Assembly (NCBI GenBank): GCA_005789375.1
Contig: SXXZ01000401.1
Coordinates: 1 to 7,760, forward strand
Length of the DNA: 7,760 nt
Origin: Verrucomicrobiales bacterium
GTDB taxonomy: Bacteria; Verrucomicrobiota; Verrucomicrobiae; Limisphaerales; UBA9464
Direction: 5' to 3'
The notes beneath the pieces were generated by a model. The model was not told the origin of the DNA and made no database searches. It worked only from the letters and a program-made list of their open reading frames with translations. The position numbers and the translations under genes were made by a program. Within the stretch, counting starts at the first letter, position 1. Every line of letters begins with the position of its first letter. This document shows positions 1-6,285 of this stretch, piece after piece.

Positions 1-109
1 AAAACCTCCCCCTGTCCCGAATCCAACCCACGATTCACCCTTTTAGAGCCTGTCCCTAAAACCTCCCCCAAAAATCCACCCTCCCTTCGGAGCCTATCAC
101 CAATCACCT
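1..109. repeat. Degenerate tandem repeat, two units of about 57 and 52 bp
   Basis: Two head-to-tail units start with the same 12 bases, AAAACCTCCCCC, at 1-12 and 58-69. Further in they share weaker blocks: AATCCA followed by CCC, then CCCTT, then GAGCCT(G/A)TC and a final CCT. The second unit runs straight into the AAAAAT that opens the 55-bp repeat at 110, so the three pieces look like parts of one composite repeat. The GAGCCTGTCCCT block recurs in altered form near 2437-2449. No coding potential is visible. The left boundary is cut by the window edge. Confidence 0.55.
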
Positions 110-164
110 AAAAATAAGCAAGAGTGCCCCCTTTTGTGTAAATAGGTGGGACCGACCCCGCAGC
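110..164 (+). repeat. 55-bp dispersed repeat, copy 1
   Basis: The copy begins AAAAATAAGCAAGAGTG and ends GGGACCGACCCCGCAGC. It differs from copy 2 at one base only (C at 127 instead of T). That change removes one pair of the small GTCCC/GGGAC hairpin that copies 2 and 3 can form. Read on the minus strand it stays open and supplies the last 18 codons of the reading frame that starts in the broken dus gene. It therefore sits at the 3' end of that gene remnant. Whether it is a mobile intergenic element or only a rearrangement scar cannot be decided from three copies. Confidence 0.9.
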
Positions 165-236
165 GAGCGGCAGCGGGACCGGGTGCCGGGACATGACCCG
201 AACCCGGTCCTCGATACCCGGTTCCGGCGGCGGCAC

Positions 237-584
237 CCCCGTTTGCATCAGCACCTGCGTCCGCACGCTCACGCCTGCGCACCCCGTCTCGGACCTCATG
301 TGCACCGCCGCCTCGGGCGTCGTCACGTCGCCATTGCCGATCACCGGGATCGTCCGCGCCGCCTCCACCACCTTGCGAATGCCCGCGAGATTTACCGAGC
401 CCGAGAACCCCTGCTCCCGGGTCCGCCCATGAATAAATACCCCGGCGATGCCGGCATCCTCCAGCGCGCGGACCAGGTCGGGTGCCGTCAAATTGTCGTC
501 ATCCCAACCCAAGCGCATCTTGGCCGTCACCGGGATACGCAACACATCCACCATCGTCCGCACTAGAAGCAGCCCTTGTTGCAA
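237..584 (-). pseudogene. tRNA-dihydrouridine synthase fragment (Dus family), broken at both ends
   Basis: The minus-strand translation from 584 matches the middle of Dus flavoenzymes, which reduce uridine to dihydrouridine in tRNA using FMN and NADPH. Visible landmarks are PVTAKMRLGWDDDN (residues 18-31), the HGRTREQGFSG segment (52-62) and IPVIGNGDVTTPEAA (79-93). Full Dus proteins are about 310-350 residues; only about 115 aligned residues remain. The N-terminal barrel half with the catalytic cysteine is missing, and an in-frame TAG lies at 591-593, three codons before the first possible start, a TTG. The FMN-phosphate motif expected after TGCAGVS as IGRGAL reads VRTQVL, so the cofactor site is also damaged. 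After that the frame runs through unrelated residues into repeat copy 1. I infer a decayed, non-functional remnant. A functional copy presumably lies elsewhere in the genome. Confidence 0.75.
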
Positions 585-836
585 AGAGCACTACCGAGCC
601 GTAGATCAGCCCAGGAGTCGCGGTGACCTCCGCAATCGCTCACCCCACCGAAGGCAGAGTGACCATCCGGAACACCTCGGAAACAAGGGATCGCGCTCGA
701 GGGATGAACCGGTGGCGGACAAGTTGGCGTTTGACGGTCCAACCAGGCCCCGAGAACCTACTGTTCTCCGTGGGTCCTGAGCCCCTGGGCCCGCGATCGG
801 CGGCAGGCTCAGGCGCGATTGGTAAACTCGCGGTCG
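585..836. other. Gene-poor stretch between dus remnant and methyltransferase
   Basis: Reading frames are open here on both strands, but none resembles a known protein and their composition looks like random GC-rich DNA. The segment must hold the promoter for the plus-strand methyltransferase gene. I cannot point to convincing -35 and -10 boxes or a Shine-Dalgarno site. Confidence 0.5.
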
Positions 837-2102
837 ATGCGTATGCCCTCACTTGTGCTCCTCCTGCGGCAGCTCAGCCGCAACAATGCCGCGTTCCTTT
901 TCCATCGCGCACTACTCCGATGCCTGTACGGAAACCGGATTCATCGGCTGTCCAATCGTGACCTGTTCAACAGGCCCGAGTGGTTCTGGGGCGGATCTCC
1001 GGTACCCAATCTGCCACTGACGACGCCCGATTCCTCAGAGGGACTCGACCCGGCAGCACGACGGGCCCTCGCCGAGGATCTGGTGGAGTCCTTTTACGCG
1101 GGCCAAGGATTGGATCCTTCGAACCGCAATTACAGTCCCCTCTGGTCCACGATCATCGACCGCAATGCGCCTGCGGTCCTTAAAGCCCTCCGCAACCGCG
1201 ATCCAGAAGCCCTTCTCGCGTTCCTAGAGAGGATGTTTCCTTCGCCCACGCTGTGGGGGATAGGCTACGGCGATCTTGGAATCGCTCAGGGTTCACGGTT
1301 CGCATCCTATCTCATCCTGTCTCAGTTGGCGGGATTGGCCGAGTCGCTGGGTGTGGTGCGCACAGAATGTCCGGAACAGGGTGAGATCGGCCATGCTCTT
1401 CGGGACGGACCCGAGGCCCTGCTGACCGCCGTTGAGCGCAAGCTGGGTCTCCGGATCGACTTCCCACGGATCGCTGGAGCCTACGGCATCAAGGTGGGAG
1501 GCCGCCTTCTGGACATGCAAACGCCGGGCCACCTGTATGCAGCCCATCGACTCCATGGGCATCTTCAGCGGCATTCGGCTCCGGAATCACCCGACATCAT
1601 GGAGATCGGGGCGGGGTTTGGGGGAGCATGCCATTGGTTACAAAAACTAAGGTCTCCCTCGCGATACGTGATCCTCGACCTCGCCCTGACCAACGTCTAC
1701 CAGGGATGGTTCCTCGGCAACGCTCTGGGCCGTGACCAGGTTGGCCTCTACTCCGATTTTCGGCGTGAAGGAAGCTTCAAAGGACGGCGCACTTGGATCA
1801 TGCCGGTCCATTCCCATGAGCAGTTTTGCGAACAGCGATTCGACGCGATCTTCAATCAAGACAGTTTCCCGGAAATGCCCGTCGAGATCGTCCGCGACTA
1901 CCTCAGGCTGGCAGCCGAGCGCCTCCAGCCCGGAGGGCTTCTCTTCAGTATCAACCAGGAAGCCTTCAGCCCGATGGAGGGCAAGGCTCCCCCGTGGGTA
2001 CCGGAGTTGGCGTCCACGACCGCTGGATTGGTAAGGATCTCACGAGAATTATGCTGGGTGCGCCGCGGCTGGGTCGAAGAGGTTTACCGCCGGGTGGGGT
2101 GA
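837..2102 (+). CDS. Putative sugar O-methyltransferase, class I SAM-dependent
   Basis: The product has 421 residues if it starts at the ATG at 837. A second ATG at 843 and a TTG at 819 are in frame, and none has a clear ribosome-binding site. Residues 254-263 read IMEIGAGFGG, the glycine-rich SAM-binding loop of Rossmann-fold methyltransferases. VILDL follows, with an acidic residue near 281 at the place that usually contacts the SAM ribose. FDAIFNQDSFPEMP begins near 335, and LQPGGLLFSINQEA forms the late strand. The stretch LTNVYQGWFLG after the acid resembles the family annotated as putative sugar O-methyltransferase (NanM-like, as I recall it), whose members modify sugars in polysaccharides or glycosylated metabolites. 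The first 250 residues are an N-terminal region I cannot assign. There is no signal peptide, so it is probably cytoplasmic. It stands alone between two repeat copies with no glycan genes beside it, so the substrate is unknown. The gene looks intact. Confidence 0.7.
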   Translation: MRMPSLVLLLRQLSRNNAAFLFHRALLRCLYGNRIHRLSNRDLFNRPEWFWGGSPVPNLPLTTPDSSEGLDPAARRALAEDLVESFYAGQGLDPSNRNYSPLWSTIIDRNAPAVLKALRNRDPEALLAFLERMFPSPTLWGIGYGDLGIAQGSRFASYLILSQLAGLAESLGVVRTECPEQGEIGHALRDGPEALLTAVERKLGLRIDFPRIAGAYGIKVGGRLLDMQTPGHLYAAHRLHGHLQRHSAPESPDIMEIGAGFGGACHWLQKLRSPSRYVILDLALTNVYQGWFLGNALGRDQVGLYSDFRREGSFKGRRTWIMPVHSHEQFCEQRFDAIFNQDSFPEMPVEIVRDYLRLAAERLQPGGLLFSINQEAFSPMEGKAPPWVPELASTTAGLVRISRELCWVRRGWVEEVYRRVG

Positions 2103-2357
2103 GCTCCCGGGGCATACCGGCATCGACTTACCAGGGATCGATATCGACCCGGTGGCCATCATTGCCCGAACCGAACACGCTTCTATCGAGCTTTGCCCCA
2201 TTCCGTCAGCGTGGCTGTTGAGGAGTCCGCTTAGTTCCGGCGGCCATACCCCGTCTCCGCGTACGACGTTGACAAGCGGGCCTCAGTTTTTCGCAGGTTG
2301 CTCGAGCGGATCTGTGGTTTCCAAAGACCTTCGGATTTGGGGCCAGCGACCATCACA

Positions 2358-2412
2358 AAAAATAAGCAAGAGTGTCCCCTTTTGTGTAAATAGGTGGGAC
2401 CGACCCCGCAGC
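2358..2412 (+). repeat. 55-bp dispersed repeat, copy 2
   Basis: This copy has the majority base at every position where the three copies differ. GTCCC at 2374-2378 can pair with GGGAC at 2396-2400 across a 17-nt loop, giving a small hairpin. A CCTTCGG block lies about 24 bp before it, as in the other two copies at about 20 bp. The copy lies between the 3' end of the methyltransferase gene and the truncated nuclease gene. Confidence 0.92.
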
Positions 2413-2423
2413 AAGAACGCGCC

Positions 2424-2453
2424 AAAACCACCCTTCGGAGACTGTCCCTGAAA
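2424..2453 (+). repeat. Degenerate satellite unit beside copy 2
   Basis: The segment begins AAAACCACCCTTCGGAG and continues with ACTGTCCCTGAAA. It resembles the units at 37-61 and 79-113, which also carry CCCTT, then GAG, C and TGTCCCT or a variant, then A-rich bases. It has no full 55-bp core after it, so it may be a partial or decayed element. Confidence 0.45.
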
Positions 2454-2543
2454 TCTCGCAGAAGACCGTTGTGGAGAGCTTGAGTGCCTGGAATCTCGGT
2501 AAATCCATCGACCCCAGCACGTCAAAGATCGCACCATTCGCTT

Positions 2544-2903
2544 TTACTTGACGCTGACCAACACGGTCACAGGCATCACCTTTAACCTGTGGCGGTCGAG
2601 GATACGATGGCAACGGTCGTCGAGACGCGATTGCATGTCCGGATGCGGTGGATTGCTGAACTCGAAGTGGATCAGCAAATATGCATCTCTCCCGGTGATC
2701 TGACGGATCTGGACCAACTTGTCGAATCGTTCGGAGTCTTTATAGGCTTCGGGCGTGATATCCCTCAATTTTTGATCGACCACCACGTGGGGAACTTCCC
2801 AGTCGATAAACATCGCAATCCAAGGGAAGTTTAAATGGAGGAAGGACTCCAGGAGTCGATCGATGACGTCTTTCAACGGAACAGTAGGGTCGAATGCGTT
2901 CAT
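2544..2903 (-). pseudogene. Truncated Rpn/YhgA-like PD-(D/E)XK nuclease remnant
   Basis: Starting at the ATG at 2903, the 119-residue product resembles the N-terminal third of Rpn (YhgA-like) recombination-promoting nucleases, often annotated as putative transposases. Matching landmarks are an N-terminal helix (PLKDVIDRLLESF, residues 9-21), FIDW (32-35), VVDQKLRDI (41-49, where the family has the form FLDKELQ), FDKLVQI, and YLLIHFEFS (75-83, where the family has IHVEVQ). The usual glutamine after the catalytic glutamate appears as serine 83. The family is commonly about 280-350 residues. This frame stops at a TAA right after PVTVLVSVK, and I see no continuation in the next 130 bases. The longer frame starting at 3065 adds 54 residues with no family resemblance, so I prefer 2903. 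It is probably inactive. It lies between repeat copies 2 and 3. Confidence 0.6.
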
Positions 2904-3103
2904 ATTCAGGAGAGGTTTCGTCGACCGAGACCGGATTCTTTCAAGGAACATGAGAAATCCGCGCCCCTCACCCACAACCCGCAAGCCCACTCGGTGTAGA
3001 CCGTGGCTGGAACCCTCGAATCCACCGTACTCCGCAGCAGAGCGGGACCGGACCGGAGCAAGCATTGGAAGCGATCAAACCCTCCCCCTCGCTCGCAGCG
3101 CGA

Positions 3104-3140
3104 AAGCTCATCCTCCCCCGAGCTTCCCTGCGCGCGCAGG
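3104..3140. other. Stem-loop followed by a perfect 14-bp palindrome
   Basis: AAGCTC at 3104-3109 pairs with GAGCTT at 3120-3125 over a 10-nt loop. One base later, CCTGCGCGCGCAGG at 3127-3140 is its own reverse complement. No T-run follows on either strand that would make a standard terminator. It could be part of the extended repeat family, a binding site, or chance in GC-rich DNA. Confidence 0.5.
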
Positions 3141-3213
3141 ATCGGTCCCGCGGAGCCCTACCTAATAGCGCACCCAAAAAACGCTTCCCTTCGGGGCCCG
3201 CAGGCCATTCCCT

Positions 3214-3268
3214 AAAAATAAGCAAGAGTGTCCCCTTTTGTGTAAATAGGTGGGACCGACCCTGCGGC
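3214..3268 (+). repeat. 55-bp dispersed repeat, copy 3
   Basis: It is identical to copy 2 except T at 3263 and G at 3266, both in the last six bases. The GTCCC (3230-3234) and GGGAC (3252-3256) arms are intact. A CCCTTCGG block lies at 3187-3194. The copy ends 49 bp before the start codon of the beta-propeller gene, so it lies in the promoter or 5' leader region of that gene. Confidence 0.92.
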
Positions 3269-3288
3269 CAACCGATAGGTGTTTCGTC

Positions 3289-3298
3289 GGTGCGCACC
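3289..3298. promoter_or_regulatory. 10-bp palindrome upstream of the beta-propeller gene
   Basis: GGTGCGCACC is a perfect inverted repeat ending 19 bp before the ATG at 3318. Its position would suit an operator, but a 10-bp palindrome in GC-rich DNA can arise by chance and no second site is visible. Confidence 0.25.
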
Positions 3299-3317
3299 CT
3301 GCCCTAAGTTTACACCC

Positions 3318-4850
3318 ATGTTCTCCCGTGCCTGCGCAGTCATTACCCTCGCGGCCCTGATGTCCCTTCAGGCCGCTGATCGCCCGCAGTTCGGCGAGGC
3401 CTGGTCACGGAACATGACCTCACCCGAGGTCAACCTCCCGGCCACCTTCAATCCCACCAACGGAACCCACATCCGGTGGAGCGTTCCCCTGGGTGCCTCC
3501 GGAACCGAATCCCACTCCACCCCCGTGATCGCCCACGGGCGCGTCTTCATCGGCACCAACAACGAACTCCCCCGCGACTCCCGCCGTACCGGCGATCGCG
3601 GTATCCTGCTCTGCCTCTCCGAAGCCACCGGAGCTCTCGAATGGCAACTGGCCGTCCCCAAGCGCGAAGAGGATATTTATCACGACTGGCCCAAGACCGG
3701 CATGGCCTCGCCGGTCACCGTCGAAGGCGACCGCGTCTACCTCGTCGACAATCGCGGCGTCGTTCAATGCTTGGACCTCCGCGGCCAAGCCAATGGCAAC
3801 CAAGGCCCATTCCTCGACGAAGCCGTCTACCTCAACCTTCGCGGCACCAACGCCTTACCCGTGCCAGTGCCCACGGCCGTGCCCGACGCCGACATCCTCT
3901 GGTCCTTCGACCTCACCCGGGAGGCCGGCATCTGGTCCCATGACGGTGCCCATAGCTCTATCCTCATTCATGGCGACTACCTCTACATCAACACCAGTAC
4001 CGGCGTAGACAACACCCACCGCGTCATCCGTACACCCAAGGCCCCTAGCCTCGTGGTGCTCGACAAACGCACCGGCCGCTGGGTCGCCCAGGACGGCCTC
4101 GGCATCGCCCCACGCATCTTCCACTGCACCTGGTCCTCCCCCTCCCTCACCACCGTCAACGGCCAGCCACGTATCCTCTTCGCCGGCGGCGACGGCGTCG
4201 TCTACGGCTTTGATCCCTACCGCCCCGGAAACACCTCGACCGAACCGTCCATCCTGACCAACCCCTGGCGCTTTGACTTCGATCCCAGCGGACCCAAGAC
4301 CAACGTCGGAAGCTTCCTCAACAACCGACGCGAAGGTCCCAGCAATATCTACGGAATGCCCGTCGCCCTCGGAGACCGGATGTACGTCGCCGGTGGCGGC
4401 GATTGGTTCTGGGGCAAGAACGAAGCCTCGGTTCGCTGCATACGCACCACCGGACAGGGCGACGTCAGCGCCTCCAACACCCTGTGGTCGTACCCGCTGG
4501 GTCGCCACACCATGAGCACCCCCGCCATCGCCAACGGACTCGTCTTCTGCGCCGACTCCATGCGCACCCTCCACTGCATTGATGCAGTCACTGGGAAAGG
4601 CGTATGGACCCACGAATTGGACGGCGAAGTCTGGGCCTCGGCTCTGGTGGCCGACGGCAAAGTTTATATCGGCACCCGACGCGGCGGATTCTGGACCTTC
4701 GCCCTGAGCCGCGAAAAACTCCTCCTAGGACACGTGGCCCTGGGTTCGCCCATCAGCGCCACCGCCGTGGCCGCCAACGGCACCCTCTACGTCGCCACCG
4801 GAACCCGACTCTTCGCGACGGCGATGAAGACCACCCCCACGGTCAGATGA
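3318..4850 (+). CDS. Secreted PQQ-like beta-propeller repeat protein
   Basis: The 510-residue product starts at the ATG at 3318; a GTG at 3279 is in frame, but the signal peptide begins here. Residues 1-19 form a short Sec signal (ITLAALMSLQA, likely cut after LQA). The rest shows repeated WD/PQQ-type blades: GILLCLSEATGALEW (95-109), RVYLVDNRGVVQCLDL (139-154), YLYINTSTG (221-229), LVVLDKRTGRWV (245-256), GDGVVYGFDP (291-300), LVFCADSMRTLHCIDAVTG (408-426) and KVYIGTRRGGFWTF (448-461). This is the PQQ/BamB-like propeller fold, probably about eight blades. No residues clearly typical of a PQQ-dependent dehydrogenase active site are visible, so I would not call it an enzyme. It probably acts in the periplasm or at the outer membrane. 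Codons are strongly C-ending. Its stop overlaps the convergent DUF1501 gene by 8 bp. Confidence 0.88.
   Translation: MFSRACAVITLAALMSLQAADRPQFGEAWSRNMTSPEVNLPATFNPTNGTHIRWSVPLGASGTESHSTPVIAHGRVFIGTNNELPRDSRRTGDRGILLCLSEATGALEWQLAVPKREEDIYHDWPKTGMASPVTVEGDRVYLVDNRGVVQCLDLRGQANGNQGPFLDEAVYLNLRGTNALPVPVPTAVPDADILWSFDLTREAGIWSHDGAHSSILIHGDYLYINTSTGVDNTHRVIRTPKAPSLVVLDKRTGRWVAQDGLGIAPRIFHCTWSSPSLTTVNGQPRILFAGGDGVVYGFDPYRPGNTSTEPSILTNPWRFDFDPSGPKTNVGSFLNNRREGPSNIYGMPVALGDRMYVAGGGDWFWGKNEASVRCIRTTGQGDVSASNTLWSYPLGRHTMSTPAIANGLVFCADSMRTLHCIDAVTGKGVWTHELDGEVWASALVADGKVYIGTRRGGFWTFALSREKLLLGHVALGSPISATAVAANGTLYVATGTRLFATAMKTTPTVR
4843..4850. other. Tail-to-tail overlap of two stop codons
   Basis: The plus-strand TGA is at 4848-4850 and the minus-strand stop (TCA on the plus strand) at 4843-4845, within the octamer TCAGATGA. 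No intergenic terminator fits between the two genes, so transcripts from both sides must run into each other or end inside the opposing gene. Confidence 0.9.
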
Positions 4851-6285
4851 TTTCCTGGATGACGCGACCCGCGATGCCGGTTAGTCGCACGTCTAAGCCC
4901 TGGAACTTCACCGACAATCGAGTGTGGTCGATGCCGAACTGCCGCAACAGCGTCGCGTGAATATCGTGCACATCGACCGGTGAATCGACCGCCGAATACC
5001 CCAGCTCATCGGTCGCCCCATAAACCATCCCAGGACGAATCCCGCCGCCGCACATCCAGATGGTGAACCCGGCATTGTGGTGGTCGCGCCCGCTGCCGCC
5101 TTGGCTCATCGGAGTGCGACCAAACTCGCCGGCCCACACGATCAGCGTGTCTTTGAGCATGTCGCGCTGCTTGAGGTCCGTGATGAGCGCCATACACGCC
5201 CGATCGATCTCCGCGGCCTTGAACTCGACCCCCTGCTTCACCTCGCCGTGATGGTCCCAGTCCTTGTGATACAGCTGAATGAAGCGCACCCCACGCTCAG
5301 CCAACCGCCGGGCCAAGAGGCAGTTGGAAGCGAAGGACCCATCCCCAGGCTTGCAACCATAGAGCGACTGAATGGAGGCGGGCTCGCTCGCCGTGTTCAT
5401 TAGCTCCGGCACACTTGCCTGCATCTGGAAGGCCATCTCGTACTGGGCGATGCGCGTCGAGATCTCGGGGTCATCCACCACGGCGTCGTGCTGCCGGTTG
5501 AGATCGTTGATCGTCCGCACCACTTCGTGCTGCCCTTCGCGGGTGACTCCCGGCGGGGTGCCCAAGTACATCACCGGATCGCCCTTACCTCGCAAGTGCA
5601 CCCCCTGAAACCGACTCGGCAACATGCCGGGCGCCCATTGACGAGCCGCGATTGGTTGGTTCTGGCCGCCGCGCCCAAGAGAGGTCAGCACCACGAAACC
5701 GGGCAAATTCTCCGCCTCGGAACCCAATCCATAGGTCACCCACGAACCCATGCTCGGGCGACCCGCAATTTGCGAGCCCGTGTTCATGAACATGTGGGCC
5801 GGATCGTGATTGATGGCCTCGCTCGTCATGGAACGCACCCAGCAAATCTCATCGGCCACCGAGCCCAATTGGGTGAAGAGTTCACACAATTCGACACCCA
5901 CTTTTCCGAAGCGCTTAAAGGGCAACTGCGGTCCGTAGCAAACCAACTTCTGCCCCTGGAGCTGGGCGATTTGCTTACCCTTGGTGAACGACTCGGGCAT
6001 CGGCTTGCCGTGCATCTCGGCCAGCTTGGGCTTGGGATCGAAGGTTTCCAGATGCGACGGACCACCGGCCATACTCAGCCAAATCACCCGCCGTGCCTTC
6101 GCTGGAAAGTGCAAGGACGCCACCGCTCCACTCACTGTGCGGGCTGCGCTCGCCGCCTTAAGAATCCGCGGTTGGAGAATGGAACCTAGCGCCACGGCGC
6201 CCAGGCCCTGAGACGCGCGACCCAAAAACAAACGTCGGGTCTGCTGCTGCTGAAGAAACTGACGAATCTCCGTGGATGGGCTCAT
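4843..6285 (-). CDS. DUF1501 family protein, Tat-exported
   Basis: The 480-residue protein starts at the ATG at 6285, two bases after the stop of the upstream DUF1553 gene; the longer frame to 6354 would overlap that gene and adds an unlikely N-terminus. Residues 16-24 read TRRLFLGRA, a twin-arginine signal followed by a hydrophobic stretch, so export in folded form is expected. DUF1501 hallmarks are RRVIWLSMAGGPSHLETFDP (65-84), LLARRLAERGVRFIQLYHKD (323-342) with WDHHGEV, IVWAGEFGRTP (382-392), and GRDHHNAGF (399-407). The fold is thought to be related to alkaline phosphatases and sulfatases, and the conserved Asp/His residues would suit metal binding. The catalytic role is not established. 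In PVC bacteria such genes usually follow DUF1549/DUF1553 genes, as here. Length is normal and the gene looks intact. Confidence 0.93.
   Translation of the reverse strand: MSPSTEIRQFLQQQQTRRLFLGRASQGLGAVALGSILQPRILKAASAARTVSGAVASLHFPAKARRVIWLSMAGGPSHLETFDPKPKLAEMHGKPMPESFTKGKQIAQLQGQKLVCYGPQLPFKRFGKVGVELCELFTQLGSVADEICWVRSMTSEAINHDPAHMFMNTGSQIAGRPSMGSWVTYGLGSEAENLPGFVVLTSLGRGGQNQPIAARQWAPGMLPSRFQGVHLRGKGDPVMYLGTPPGVTREGQHEVVRTINDLNRQHDAVVDDPEISTRIAQYEMAFQMQASVPELMNTASEPASIQSLYGCKPGDGSFASNCLLARRLAERGVRFIQLYHKDWDHHGEVKQGVEFKAAEIDRACMALITDLKQRDMLKDTLIVWAGEFGRTPMSQGGSGRDHHNAGFTIWMCGGGIRPGMVYGATDELGYSAVDSPVDVHDIHATLLRQFGIDHTRLSVKFQGLDVRLTGIAGRVIQEII

Larger units (their letters stand above)
2103..2543. 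other. Non-coding stretch around repeat copy 2
   Basis: No frame here resembles a protein. The three overlapping minus-strand frames between about 2231 and 2613 exist because repeat copy 2 has no stop codon in any reverse frame. Right after the methyltransferase stop, CCGGG and CCCGG could pair, but no T-run follows, so I do not call a terminator. The stretch holds repeat copy 2 and a degenerate satellite unit. Confidence 0.6.
2904..3317. other. Non-coding stretch with palindromes and repeat copy 3
   Basis: No frame is convincing as a gene. The stretch contains C-rich DNA (CCCTCCCCCTCG near 3080), a stem-loop, a perfect 14-bp palindrome, repeat copy 3 and a 10-bp palindrome. It must also carry the promoter of the beta-propeller gene, which I cannot locate by its boxes. 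Confidence 0.55.

Noticed and set aside
1..164. Possible CRISPR array or integron attachment sites from the repeated units
   Set aside because: The units at 1-109 are degenerate, only two in number and lack regular unique spacers. The 55-bp cores are 0.8-2.2 kb apart, and no cas or integrase gene is present.
448..961. Plus-strand open frames of 110 and 112 codons
   Set aside because: They overlap the dus remnant on the other strand and the start of the methyltransferase, have no recognisable motif, and look like GC-rich chance frames.
2085..2115. Terminator after the methyltransferase gene
   Set aside because: CCGGG and CCCGG can pair over an 11-nt loop, but the stem is short and no T-run follows.
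2268..2300. TTGACA -35 box and promoter in 2103-2543
   Set aside because: TTGACA is present near 2270, but no acceptable -10 box follows at 16-19 bp and no plus-strand gene lies downstream until 3318.
2904..3065. N-terminal extension of the nuclease remnant to 3065
   Set aside because: The extra 54 residues are Arg/Gly/Ser-rich and unlike the family. The recognisable domain begins just after the ATG at 2903.
3855..4613. 252-codon minus-strand open frame inside the beta-propeller gene
   Set aside because: It lies opposite a gene with strongly C-ending codons, which removes stops from reverse frames. The product is Gly/Ala/Val/Glu-rich with no known motif.
5488..6189. 233-codon plus-strand open frame opposite DUF1501
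   Set aside because: It is a His/Arg/Leu-rich shadow of a clear DUF1501 coding frame and has no family resemblance.
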